The position numbers and the translations under genes are program-made. Positions 11,920 to 23,319 of a stretch of 64,000 bases of DNA are shown here, one piece after another. Source of the DNA: Erigeron canadensis (lineage: Eukaryota; Streptophyta; Magnoliopsida; Asterales; Asteraceae); the NCBI RefSeq assembly GCF_010389155.1, contig NC_057768.1:11964501-12028500 (forward strand), written 5' to 3'. Position 1 is the first letter of the stretch; each line of letters begins with the position of its first letter. Below the pieces are notes generated by a model. That model saw only the letters and a program-made list of their open reading frames with translations, was not told the origin of the DNA and did not search any database.

Positions 11920-12657
11920 CCCGACATGACCTAAAAAACTTCTAACGCCCTTTACATTAGTTGGTGGAGGTAACTTAGCAATGACATCAATTTTAGCCTT
12001 ATCTACCTCAATCCCTACACTAGGCACCTTATGACCTAACACAATGCCTTCTCTAACCATGAAATGACATTTTTCCCAATTAAGAACAAGGTGTGCCCGC
12101 TCACATCGCTCAAGCATCTTATCCAAGTTGGAAAGACACTTGTCAAAAGAATCACCAAAGACCGAGAAGTCATCCATGAAAACCTCCATAGATGTCTCCA
12201 ACATGTCTTGGAATATCGCGATCATACACCTTTGGAAGGTGGTGGGAGAATTACACAATCCAAATGGCATCCAACGATAAGCATACGTGCCAAAGGGACA
12301 TGTAAAGGTCATCTTTTCTTGATCATTGGTGTCAATGGGTATTTGAAAGTACCCGTAAAAACCATCAAGAAAACAAAAATACTCGTTTCTGGCTAACCGT
12401 TCGAGCATTTGGTCAATAAAAGGTAAGGGAAAATGGTCTCTACGGATTGCATCATTTAACTTCCTATAATAAATACACACCCGCCACCCGGTAACCGTTC
12501 TAGTAGGTACAATTTGATTACGTTCATTAGTGACAACGGTCATCCCCCATTTCTTCGGTACACAATGGACCGGACTTACCCATGGACTGTCAGAGATAGG
12601 ATAAATAGTTCCAGCATCTAAAAGTTTTGATATCTCTTTCTTAACGACATCTTGCAT
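11920..12657 (-). pseudogene. pol: Athila reverse transcriptase, truncated by Copia insertion
   Basis: Motifs in order: VKKEISKLLDAGTIYPI, SPWVSPVHCVPKK, RVCIYYRKLN (usually CIDYRKLN), FCFLDGFYGYFQI with one catalytic Asp, and VFMDDFSVFG with the catalytic Asp pair (about 12169-12174). The frame ends at VRSFLGHVG, exactly where the Copia LTR begins. Coding upstream of the ATG at 12657 reads in the same frame (RRLNPN) but meets a TAA, and the protease lies in a different frame. The CIYY change and the truncation both indicate inactivity. Confidence 0.93.
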
Positions 12658-12665
12658 ATTAGGAT

Positions 12666-13715
12666 TTAGCCTCCTTTATCTTTGAACACTCGGTTTGAAA
12701 TTTTCATGCAAATTAATCTTATATTTGCAAAATTCAGGGCTAATTCTGGGTATGTCATTAACTTACCTTTTTCATCACCTGAAAGTGATGACGAAATGAC
12801 AATGGGAAGAAGTGACTTACCTTCGAGGAATGCATATTCCAAGTGCTCGGGAAGTGGCTTGAGCTCCAAATCGGTTGGTGGATTGTCCACCGAAGTTTCA
12901 ATCTTCAAACCATTCCTCTCAATCTCCTCAAAAGTCTCATCTTCCGGTGTTGACTCATCCGTGCTTAATTCCATAATTTCTCTTACCATGTCGGCAACCA
13001 TCACTTGCTCCTCTTCACTACAAGCTAGCAAAGCTTCTCCTTCATCCGTGTCCAAGAAGTTCATCAATTCTATCTCCAAAGCTTCATCCTCGTCAGTCAC
13101 ATCAATCCTGAAACATGAATCATCGGTAGAGTAAGGATTTTGCAAAGTTTTATCAATTGAAAACGAAATTCTATAATTTCCTATACCTAATGAAATAATC
13201 TTATCCTTAACACGAATGATAGCATCGGCCGTATACAAGAAAGGTCGGCCTAAAATAAGAGGCACCTTGGCATCCTCTTCCATCTCAAGGATAACAAAAT
13301 CGGCCAAAAAGACAATATGGCCTACTTTAACACACAAATTTTCAGCAATCCCCATGGGATACTGAAATGAATGATCGACGAGCCTAATGCTCATCCGAGT
13401 TGGCTTAAGAGCCGCTAAAGACAATCGCCTATAAACTGAAAAAGGCATCAAATTAATGCTTGAACCAATATCGGCCAAAGCATCACAAGTAAGCTTAGCA
13501 TCAAGAGAACAAGTAATTAGAAAACTCCCTGGATCTTCAAGCTTAGGAGGGATTTGGTTTTGCACAATTGCCGAACACTCCGCATTTAGGAAAGTAGCCT
13601 TAGCTTCCTCTAGCTTCCTTTTGTCCGTTATAAGATCCTTGATAAACTTGGCATAGTTCGGCATTCCTGAAAGCAAATCAACCAAAGACACATTAATATA
13701 AACCGATTTAATCAT
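12666..13715 (-). pseudogene. pol: Athila protease region
   Basis: The frame opens MIKSVYINVSLVDLLSGMPNY, a conserved Athila segment, then has an aspartic protease core with ALADIGSSINLMPFS (Asp of the retropepsin loop) and LILGRPFL, the C-terminal protease motif. An acidic tail follows. It is in the same frame as gag C-terminal coding above, separated by a TAA at 13734-13736 that looks like a former CAA. A frame change at about 12700-12740 separates it from RT. Confidence 0.9.
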
Positions 13716-13733
13716 GTCTACAAACTTACCGTA

Positions 13734-14652
13734 TTATTCCTTGAGCTTATCCTTCTTCAATCTTTGAGGGAAAGGGATCTTAGGCTTATATGGCTTTACT
13801 TGAGGCTCAACAACTGCCGGTTTAGCTACCGGTGTAGCAACCGGTGTAGTAGATGTAAGTGGAACGACCTGTGGTTTCACGGCTTGGTTCGGCTCCACTA
13901 CAATCTCTTCATCAACTTGTTCATCTTCATCCTCACTATCAACCTGCATAGGAACATTAGTAGCACTAGAAAGAGGAGGAGAAATAAGAGAATTAACTAC
14001 ATCATCGGACCGAGTAGTAATGGCATTTACATGCTCATTCCTAACATTCGGGTATTGATACTTATTACCTCCTTCATTTGAACCGAAAGGCTTAGGATTT
14101 TGTTGGGTATTACTTGGCAAAGATCCTTGTTGACAATTAGAATTACCCATTCTATCAAGCCTCACACCTAAATCCTTAATCGCCGCTTGTTGACTTTTGA
14201 TACTTTGATTCATCTTATCATTCAAAGCAGTGATATCGGTTCGGTAGTTCTCATTCTTCTTGTCTTGATCAACCATAAACTTCTTCACAAGATCCCTAAG
14301 CTCGGCATTAGGATCAACAACTTCAACCGGTTGAACCGAAGGACCTCCTTGATTTCTTCCTTGCCATGAGGCTCCCAATGTAGACCTATAATTTCCTGCA
14401 CCATTAGAATTAAAATTAGTATTTGAATTACCTTGGTACCGGTTTTGATAAGCTCCATTCCTTTGAAATAGCCCTCGATTTGCAAACGGTGGTTGATATT
14501 GATTTTGAACATAATCAACTTCTTCATTTCGTGGTGCTTTATCACAATCTTCCGTGTAATGCCTATCACCACAAATATCACAACCCGCAACCGCCGTCTT
14601 CAAATCCTTTTCAATCAATCCAAACCTACCATCCATACTTGCAAATTGCTTA
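13734..14652 (-). pseudogene. gag: Athila gag, C-terminal part with zinc knuckle
   Basis: Coding resumes directly at the chromovirus insertion site with KQFASMDGRFGLIEKDL and the knuckle CDICGDRHYTEDC (CX2CX3HX4C). An Asn/Gln/Gly-rich low-complexity stretch and a Pro/Val-rich linker follow, ending KKDKLKE before TAA at 13734. Together with 26497-27544 it makes one gag split by the chromovirus, whose 5-bp TSD (GCTTA) falls within the codons for the HIDK/QFAS junction. Confidence 0.9.
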
Positions 14653-14939
14653 TGTAACAACCGCTTACGAATATTCTAATTAAGTTCTTAGATCATACTT
14701 TCGCCATCTGAACGGTTAGACAGTCCGATCTACTTAAGTCCTTGATGTACTTTAGACTCAAAATATGTGCTTATTTGAAGGTCAATTAGATCTTAAATCT
14801 TGATTTATGTGACGGATTATGAATTAATTCGATAAAATACGAAGATTCGGTTCATAAATGTTCGTGACCATAAGTGTTCTAGTGCAAAATGTTCACAAAT
14901 AGTCCCTTGGAAATACCTAGTGCATTCATTTGGAAAAGG

Positions 14940-14947
14940 TATAAATA
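14940..14947 (+). promoter_or_regulatory. TATA box of chromovirus 5' LTR
   Basis: TATAAATA lies 287 bp into the LTR and is followed by a CT-rich stretch (tctctctct near 15000) typical of a plant transcript start. The 3' LTR has the same box at 23608-23615. Confidence 0.75.
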
Positions 14948-15355
14948 GAATGTTATAGTATGAGAAAATTCACTATTCATTCATCACCTTCATTTCTCAC
15001 TCTCTCTCTAAAAACACATAGTCAGGAAACCTCTCCACCACCATTTTCACACACTAAAAATCACCATCTTGATTTTGGGTTGGTTAAGTGAAATCATTTG
15101 TACTTTCGGGTTCCTTGTGACGATCAAAGCACGTTTCCAACAACAAATCACAGGTAATAACAACATCTTTTGAGAATTTGATCAAAACAAAAGTGTACTT
15201 TTTATGTTCTTGTTCTTGATAATTTGGTCCGATTTTGTTAAGAAATCATGTTTATAAGCAATGGGTTTGTGTCTAGATGTGTTTAACATCATTGTGGTGA
15301 ACAAATTTGGGTCATAACATGATTAAATTACAAAACCCATTTTTCAAATATGAAC

Positions 15356-16061
15356 ATAACTTGTTCTTGAAACCACCAAGTGTTCATGTGTAATTTGATT
15401 CTGAAATCTGAAAATGTGATAAGAAAATGGTGTTAATATGTTAACATGTACTAATATTACGTCCTAACTCGTTTCAAGATCGACTTAGACCTCTGTATAG
15501 ACTTGATTTATTGGTGTTTGGACTCGTGTTCATGTTCTTGAGCTGCTACTGCTACTGCTCGTTGCTGTTTTGATTGAAGTGTGGTTCGGTCTTGGTTCAC
15601 ATAGGGGTAACTGATCAGTGATCGGTTTAGCTCAAATGGAATTCTGATTCGAATCATGGCTTGAGTCTGATGTGTTAATCGATCAAGAACCTAGTTGCTG
15701 TCTATGTGGTTTTGAAACGATCTCAAACAGATCGTTTTACTTCCCTCAAAGAACCCTAAAACGATCTAAATGGAGCTGAACCCAAAAACGATCTAAATGG
15801 AGCTGAACCCTAAAACGATCTAAATGGAGCTGAACCCTAAAACGATCTAAATGGAGCTGAACCCTAAAACGATCTAAATGGAGCTGAACCCTAAAACGAT
15901 CTAAATGAAGCTTAACCAGAACGATCTAAATAGGCTATGCAAGCAAAACGACCTAAACTGATGAAGACTTGGAACGATCTGTTTTGATCAACACCTTGAA
16001 ACGATCTAAATACTATACAGACGATCTAAAATGCTATGTTAGGACAATCAGAACATCACAT
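15356..16061 (+). repeat. LTR segment duplicated within the 5' LTR, copy A
   Basis: It starts ataacttgttcttgaaacc and ends agaacatcacat. Copy B is at 16722-17372. The 55-bp length difference between copies matches two extra 27-bp units in copy A. Confidence 0.9.
15758..15919 (+). repeat. 27-bp tandem repeat, ~6 units (AACGATCTAAA and CCCTAAA)
   Basis: Units begin at 15758, 15785, 15812, 15839, 15866 and 15893 (the last degenerate). Each holds AAAACGATCTAAATGGAG and ends in GAACCCT, so AACCCTAAA forms at unit joins. The equivalent arrays have 4 units at 17124-17230 and 3 at 24426-24506. Confidence 0.95.
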
Positions 16062-16721
16062 CTACAAGACGACCTTCATTTCAAATATGAAACGATCTCC
16101 TGCAAGGTATTAAATGATGTAAATAATGAAACTGGAACGATCTAAATATAGAGTTTATATATAATGATATGAAACCTCGAACTCTGAAGCGATTTCTTGA
16201 AACTGAACATCAAAATGACCTAATTCATCTTGACATAAGGAACGACCTAAATCGATCCAAGATAGAACAATCACTTTTTGCTATGAAACCAGAACGATCT
16301 AAGTTCTCCTAGACTTCTAAAAACGATCTAAAGTCCCTAGTCAATTTTATACATCTAAATTAACTTGGGTACGAATGTTATGAACATCTTAAGCGAATTC
16401 GTAAACTAAAGTTCACAAGAAAGACATGTACAATCTGATAACATTGCAATTATATATGTTCAAAAGACGTACAAGACAAGTTCAGTTCGGGTACTTAAAT
16501 TCCATTTTGTGTCAAAACGTTCTAAGTTCATCAAGGACCAAATTATCAGATCATCAAGAACATTTTCGTGCTAAGTTAATCACTGAGTCTAATATATGTG
16601 CCTATCATGTGTACAACAACGTGTATTTAGGCTTCTGTCAAGGTGTGCTTGGATTTTGATAGATATAATCTATCTATCTCTGTGCTCGTTCTCTGTGCTC
16701 GATAACTGTGTTGTACCAGAT

Positions 16722-17372
16722 ATAACTTGTTCTTGAAACCACCAAGTGTTCATGTGTAATTTGATTCTGAAATCTGAAAATGTGATAAGAAAATGGTGTT
16801 AATATGTTAACATGTTCTAATATTACGTCCTAACTTGTTCCAAGATCGACTTAGACCTCTGTATAGACTTGATTTCTTGGTGTTTGGACTCGTGTTTATG
16901 TTCTTGAGCTGCTACTGCTGCTGCTCGTTGCTGTTTTGATTGAAGTGTGGTTCGGTCTTGGTTCACATAGGGGTAACTGATCAGTGATCGGTTTAGCTCA
17001 AATGGAATTCTGATTCGAATCATGGCTTGAGTCTGATGTGTTAATCGATCAAGAACCTAGTTGCTGTCTATGTGGTTTTGAAACGATCTCAAACAGATCG
17101 TTTTACTTCCCTCAAAGAACCCTAAAACGATCTAAATGGAGCTGAACCCTAAAACGATCTAAAAGGAGCTGAACCCTAAAACGATCTAAATGGAGCTGAA
17201 CCCTAAAACGATCTAAATGAAGCTGACCAGAACGATCTAAATAGGTTATGCAAGCAAAACGACCTAAACTGATGAAGACTTGGAACGATCTGTTTTGATC
17301 AACACCTTGAAACGATCTAAATACTATACAGACGATCTAAAATGCTATGCTAGGACAATCAGAACATCACAT
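16722..17372 (+). repeat. LTR segment duplicated within the 5' LTR, copy B
   Basis: This second copy of 15356-16061 begins directly after gtaccagat. After it the LTR resumes at the equivalent of 3' LTR base ~25451 (ttacatgatcgcatg). It contains a four-unit 27-bp array at 17124-17230. Confidence 0.9.
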
Positions 17373-18419
17373 TACATGATCGCATGAAAAGTATTTCGTA
17401 CTTAAATGTATACATATAAATATATATACATATGTTCTAAAACTGTTCTATGAACTATTATATGAACGTTCAGACTATTTATAAAATGATTCTGAAATAC
17501 ATTCTTATTATTATCCTTATCATCATATATACTCTCCTGAGTGTATTTAGATCTTGAATGGGCAGGATCAGAATACATTCCTATCATCATACTTATTCTC
17601 TGAAATTGTATCCTAGATCTTGAATGGGCAGGATCTTGAATACATTTGAATCACTTATACGTTCTCTGTATGTACTTATTATTCTATGTATGAGTTCTAT
17701 TTTTACTGCTATCAATTCATATCCCACAGTTCAGGGAATGAACCGTAGGTAATTATGGACATCGCTGTTAGGGTAGGTCCACCCTCATTCTCTACAGTTC
17801 TGGAGGATGCATATTATCTGTACTTATTTGATCTAGATCATGCTTGTAGCTTACTTGGTTGTTGTGAGCTTACTGATTCACTATCGTTCATCATTGACCA
17901 ATCGGGTTAGCAGTAATTATATACATACATATTAAGTACATTACATATTCCAAAACTATTCTCAATATTACAAAGTACTTTTGATAGACGTACAGATCTT
18001 ATGACTTGTTCTTTATATACATACTAATATTATGTATAAACAATAAGTACTTTATGTGAATCTCACCAACTACTTTTGTAGTTGACCCTTTTGAACTTAC
18101 ATGCTTTTCAGGCTAGGTTCTTAGTTCTCTTAGCATAGGAGTCTTCCTACTTCCAGCTTACCTCTATGGAGATTGTTCATGCGTTCAAGATTAGTGGCTG
18201 GGAAGACATCCTTTTTCTTGTTCCTGTTCTATGTTCAAAGATTACTTAAGATAATTGTTCTTTCCTTTGAATATTATCAATTCAGGGTTTATCCCAAATG
18301 TTGTAATAACTTATGATACTTCTTATTCCGTAATGTTATAAGTTGTGTTGAACTTGTACTGTGCGTGCTTGTGCTTATCTGTACATCCCGTATATTCCGC
18401 TATAGCGGGGTGTTACAGT

Positions 18420-18431
18420 TGGTATGAGAGC
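18420..18431 (+). other. Chromovirus primer binding site (tRNA-iMet, one mismatch)
   Basis: TGGTATGAGAGC lies two bases after the 5' LTR end. The canonical complement is TGGTATCAGAGC, so position 18426 (G for C) is changed. Confidence 0.85.
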
Positions 18432-18930
18432 CCATGGTTATAGTGAACACCGAGCTTTTCTTGAAGGAAACTCGAGCTATAACTTGAATCCACTCTGAGG
18501 TGATTCTTTGATGACCAGGTTGAGTAGTAGGTACTCTTATCATAATTACATGTAACCTGATCAACTACATATAATTACGATAAAAGCACCTAGGACCTCA
18601 AGGTGTGTCATTGAAGTGTCATCCATTTCTTAGAGCTTAGTTAAGTACTTCGTGCAATCTCGTTCGTGATCATATCAGTCCTAGTTCATGTTCTAGACCA
18701 TTTGTCCTCTTATAGTTCCTTCGTTCTTGAAAGACATACGTGCTAGTGCTTCGACCATAGGCCTTAGAGCTTATACGACTTTAGGTCCTTATCATACGAC
18801 AGACGACTGTTCTTGTTCATGTACTGTGCTAAAGACGATTTTTATTAACGTACTACGTGCTTGGAGCTATAGACGTGTTCGAAGCGTAATCGAGTTCATA
18901 TTTTCGTCTTATCAGGAGTTATAAGGGAGG
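18432..18930 (+). other. Chromovirus 5' untranslated leader
   Basis: About 500 bp between PBS and the gag ATG. The only ORF is a short one (18727-18924) without recognisable domain. No motif array is present here, unlike in the LTR. Confidence 0.7.
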
Positions 18931-20781
18931 ATGCCTGCTACACGGGGAAGGAAGCCTAGAGTGGCACCTACGGTTGAACCTGTTGTTGAACCCACTAAAC
19001 CAGAGCCCAATACTACTGTCAACTTCACTCTGGAAGATGTAGCAAATCTCATCACTGACCGCATGAATGAGATGGTACCAAATATCGCTACACAAGTTGC
19101 TCAGATGCTGGAAATTCCATTAACTGAAGGTACTAAGACTACTCGAGCGACTCAGAACAAGAGAACTCAAGGAGAACTTGAAGAGAATCATGACGTGAAC
19201 AGTGACTCGGACGGAGCTAGTCAGATCAACACTCGGGCTACTGCTGAAGGCAGAGTTAGCCAAGGCAGAGGGTGTTCATTTAGGACTTTCACTCAGTGCA
19301 AACCCCCAGTCTACTCAGGGGAGAAAGGAGCTGCAGAACTATTGATGTGGTTTGAGAACATGGAGGAAGCCCTGTACCACACAGAAACTGCTGAGGACAA
19401 GATGGTGGAGCACGCGACTAGCCAATTTGACGGTGCTGCTAGGTCATGGTGGACTGGCATCGTCACTACTGTTGGCAGAAAGTCTGCTTATGCTCACACC
19501 TAGGAGGAACTGCAAAAGATGATGAGAGCTGAGTTTTGCACCAAAGATGCACTGCAAGAATTGGAACAAGAATTTTGGGACTTGAAGATGAAGGGAGTGG
19601 AAATTGAGAAGTGTATTTTGAGGTTTAATGAGCTTGCTAGACTTGTGCCACATTTGGCTTCCACGGAAGAAAAGAAGATCGATCGTTTTATTTGGGGTTT
19701 GATCCCGGAGATTCGCCGTGCTCTCACCAGCAAGGGCCCTAAGACCATGTCAAGAGCCGCTGTACTGGCTAAGACCTTGACAAAAGATATCATAAGATCA
19801 GGGGGACTGACCGAGAATGTTGAAAGAGGGAAAAGAAAGGCCGAGGAAGTGATGGAAAAGAGAGTTGAACCCCCAAGTAAGAAGGGGAAGATCTTGAAAA
19901 ACTATGCGGTGACCGCAGTGCCTGAACCTACTAGATATTCTGGAACTTACCCAAAGTGCACCCGCTGTAATCTTCATCACACTGGTGATTGCCCTGTTTG
20001 CTTTAAGTGCCAAGGGATTGGGCACATGGCCAAGTACTGTAGTGCTACTCCGACGAACCCACCACCAGTCAACAGAAATCCTCCAGCCAGGAACACTCGA
20101 CTTCCATTACCACCAGCTACTCCAGTTCAAAGGAACCAGAACCAGAACGCCCAAGTTCAGCGTATTGCGTATCCACGCGGGCCCAGGAACCAGAACCAGC
20201 AGAACAACCAACAACAGCAAAACCAACAAGGCCCAGCGAACGCTCGTGTTTTTGCTGTGAAAGCTGAGGAAGCTCGTCAGAACCCTCGGGTTGTGACAGG
20301 TACTTTTCTTCTGAATGATCATTATGCTTCTATGCTATTTGACTCCGGTGCTGAGCGTAGCTTTGTTGCGCTAGAATTTAAAGCTAGAACTAAAATGATA
20401 ACTGGTAAACTAGAAGATAAATATGTGGTAGAGTATGCTAATGGCCAGCAGTACGGTACCAATGAGATTGCTTTAGATTGTCCTATGACTTTAGTAGACA
20501 AAGACTTTGCTATCGATCTAATCCCGTTCGAGATTAGTAGCTTCGACATTATCGTAGGAATGGATTGGCTATCCAAACACCACGCGATTATTTGTTGCCA
20601 TGAGAAAACAGTTCATATACCGCTACCGAACGACGAGACTTTAATTGTACAAGGCGACAAACCTACGAATGAACTCAGAATCGTCTCAGCCATGAAGTTT
20701 CGTAAGTACCTGGACAAGAAAGATCATTTAGTATACTTGGCTCACGTCATCGATAAAAGTGCTAAAGGGAAGAATGTTTAA
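18931..20781 (+). pseudogene. gag: Chromovirus gag-protease with one internal stop
   Basis: It starts MPATRGRKPRVAP after a purine-rich stretch. It contains the retrotransposon gag core (ELLMWFENMEEAL, then EFWDLKMKGVEIEKC), a basic linker, two zinc-binding clusters (CTRCNLHHTGDC and CFKCQGIGHMAKYC), a Gln/Asn/Pro-rich spacer and the retropepsin motif LFDSGAERSFV with IIVGMDWLSKH. A TAG at 19501-19503 replaces what is normally Trp in a WEEL motif. The frame ends at TAA 20779-20781, beyond which the same frame continues into pol. Both stops fit single C:G to T:A changes. Confidence 0.93.
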
Positions 20782-23286
20782 GACATCCCCACTATTTGGG
20801 ACTTCCCTGATGTCTTTCCTGACGACTTGCCAGGTATTCCACCTGTGAGACAAGTCGAGTTCAATATTGATCTAGTTCCCGGTGCAACACCTGTCGCTAA
20901 AGCACCGTACCGTTTAGCTCCTCCCGAAATGCAAGAACTGTCCAATCAATTACAAGAACTTTTGAGCAAAGGCTTTATCCGTCCTAGTTCATCCCCTTGG
21001 GGAGCACCGATTTTATTCGTTAAAAAGAAAGATGGTTCAATGAGAATGTGCATAGACTATCATGAACAACATCTTCGATCTATTCTTCAACTCCTTCGTG
21101 ACGAACAGTTGTACGCTAAGTTCTCTAAGTGCGAGTTCTGGCTTCGCCAAGTACAGTTCCTCGGCCATGTTGTGAACAAACAAGGCATTCATGTAGACTC
21201 GGCCAAGATTGAAGCAATCAAAAAGTGGGAGGCTCCGAAAGCTCCCACTCAAGTTCGTAGTTTTCTTGGGCTGGCCGGCTATTATCGCCGTTTTATCGAG
21301 AACTTCTCCAAAATCGCACTGCTGTTGACTCAATTGACTCAGAAAACCAGAGACTTCATTTGGGGTGAACAACAAGAGCAAGCGTTTCAGACCTTAAAGG
21401 ACAGATTGTGTGAAGCACCTGTTTCAACCTTACCAGAAGGCACTGAAGACTTTGTCGTGTACTGTGACGCTTCACATCAAGGACTAGGTTGTGTACTGAT
21501 GCAAAGAGGCAAAGTGATCGCCTACGCATCCCGACAACTCAAAGTACATGAAAAGAACTACACTACTCACGATCTAGAACTTGGAGCTATCGTTTTTGCC
21601 CTAAAGATCTGGAGACACTACTTGTACGGAACTAAGTGTACCATCTTCACTGATCATAAAAGCTTGCAACATGTGTACAATCAGAAAGAGCTGAACATGA
21701 GACAAAGACGTTGGGTAGAGTTACTGAGTGATTACGATTGTGACATCAAGTATCATCCTGGAAAGGCGAATGTAGTAGCCGATGCGTTAAGCAGAAAAGA
21801 ACGAATCAAGATGCTATCGATCAGAGCAGCTGATCGTATAGACTTGAGAGAATGCGTGATCACGGGTCAAGAGACTGGATTGGGGTCAGAAGAAAACCTA
21901 AAGGCAGAAAAGTTAGGCCCAATCGCTCAAGAACTTGAAATTGATGACAAAGGAGTAAGAAAGTACAAGAACAGAGTTTGGATCCCTACAGCTAATAGTG
22001 TTAGAGAAATCATCATGCAGGAAGCTCATAATTCAAAGTACTCAATCCATCCCGGTGCAGACAAAATGTACAAGAACCTGAAATTAGACTACTGGTGGCC
22101 TGGAATGAAAAGAGAGATCTACGAGTACGTCAGCAGGTGCCTGACCTGTTCTAAAGTTAAGATCGAACATCAGAAACCTTCAGGATTGTTGAAGCAATTA
22201 GAAGTCCCGGTGTGGAAGTGGGAAGCTATTACCATGGATTTTATCATGAAATTACCTCGTACAAAGAACAACCATAACTCCATCTGGGTGATAGTAGACA
22301 GGCTGACAAAATCAGCTCGTTTCCTTCCAATTCGTGATGACTATCCGTTGGAGAGACTTGCAGAAATCTACGTAGAGGACAATGTGGCCAAGTACGGTGT
22401 CCCTTTGTCAATCGTATCAGATCGAGACCCTCGCTTCACTTCAGACTTTTGGCAGTCACTTCAAGAAGCATTAGGTACTAGACTAAACTTGAGCACCGCC
22501 TATCACCCACAGACGGATGGACAGAGCGAACGTACCATTCAGACGTTGGAGGACATGCTCCGTGCCTGTGCATTAGAGTTCAGAGGGAGTTGGGACAAAC
22601 ATCTCCCGTTGATCGAGTTCTCGTACAACAACAGCTATCATGCGAGCATTCAGTGCGCGCCATTTGAGGCTTTATATGGACGCAAGTGCAGATCACCACT
22701 TTGTTGGCTTGACGCCTGTGAGAGAAGTTGGTTAGAACTTCCAGTCGTACAGTACACTACTGACAAGATCGCTATTATCAAAGAGAAGCTTAAAGCTGCT
22801 CAAGACAGACAGAAATCGTACGCTGATAAACGCCGCATACCCTTAGAGTTCCAAGTAGGCAATAAAGTTCTGTTGAAAGTTTCACCGTGGAAAGGTACTG
22901 CCCGTTTTGGCAAGAAAGGCAAACTGGCGCCTCGGTACATTGGACCTTATAAAATCATCAAACGTGTCGGGCCAGTTGCGTATAAACTGGAACTACCGAT
23001 AGAACTTGGCAATGTTCACGACACTTTTCACGTGTCCAACTTGAAGAAGTGCTTGGCCGAAGACCCGACCGTCATCCCTGTAAAGGACGTTCACATCGAC
23101 GAAGGGCTCGAGTTCACTGAAGAGCCCATTGAGATCATTGACAAAGATGCTAAACGAACTAGACAAAGTAGAGTACCGTTAGTACGTGTCCAATGGAGTG
23201 CTAGACATGGGTATAAGGACACCTGGGAACGCGAGGACTTCATTAAGAAGAAGTACCCTCATCTTTTCGATCGGCAAGACTCTTAA
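20782..23286 (+). pseudogene. pol: Chromovirus pol: RT (core deleted), RNase H, integrase, chromodomain-like tail
   Basis: The same frame as gag continues after TAA 20779, so the pol reading frame is joined to gag; the first ATG is at 20827. RT begins normally ([39 protein letters not shown]) but then jumps straight to [24 protein letters not shown]. About 100 residues, including the catalytic xDD motif, are missing without a frame change. RNase H ([10 protein letters not shown] near residue 211, then [10 protein letters not shown]), the HHCC zinc finger (H/H near 400-407, CLTC near 438), the DDE core ([25 protein letters not shown]), the GPY/F module (IGPYKI) and a type II chromodomain-like end ([18 protein letters not shown]) are readable. 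Integration functions look intact; reverse transcription is not. Confidence 0.95.
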
Positions 23287-23287
23287 T

Positions 23288-23308
23288 TTCGAGGACGAAA
23301 TCCTCGAA
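23288..23308 (+). other. 8-bp perfect hairpin just before the PPT
   Basis: TTCGAGGA, loop CGAAA, TCCTCGAA sits immediately after the pol stop and abuts the polypurine tract. Confidence 0.9.
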
Positions 23309-23319
23309 GTGGGGGAGAA
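23308..23319 (+). other. Chromovirus polypurine tract
   Basis: AGTGGGGGAGAA directly precedes the 3' LTR start (TGTAACAACCG at 23320) and would prime plus-strand DNA synthesis. Confidence 0.9.

Larger units (their letters stand above)
14653..18417 (+). repeat. Chromovirus 5' LTR (3765 bp, internally rearranged)
   Basis: It starts TGTAACAACCGC and ends GCGGGGTGTTACA. It is 588 bp longer than the 3' LTR. The excess comes from a second copy of 15356-16061 placed at 16722-17372, loss of a block equivalent to 25309-25450, and extra 27-bp units. Small ORFs inside (for example 16426-16659) are conserved only because the LTR is and have no known domain. Confidence 0.93.

Noticed and set aside
15758..15919. 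Regular 27-bp repeats resembling a CRISPR array
   Set aside because: Units are directly adjacent with no unique spacers, lie in a plant LTR, and vary in number among LTR copies.
16426..16659. Small ORF conserved at 16426-16659 and 25013-25246
   Set aside because: Conservation is explained by the two LTRs being copies of each other; no domain and no start context.
15758..17230. Interstitial telomere (CCCTAAA) tract
   Set aside because: CCCTAAA occurs once per 27-bp unit, not in tandem.
16722..17372. Second chromovirus LTR nested in the 5' LTR
   Set aside because: No LTR ends or TSD bound it; it is an internal segment duplicated within the LTR.
19500..20576. Minus-strand ORFs opposite chromovirus gag
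   Set aside because: Shadows of the plus-strand gag, which has zinc knuckles and protease motifs.
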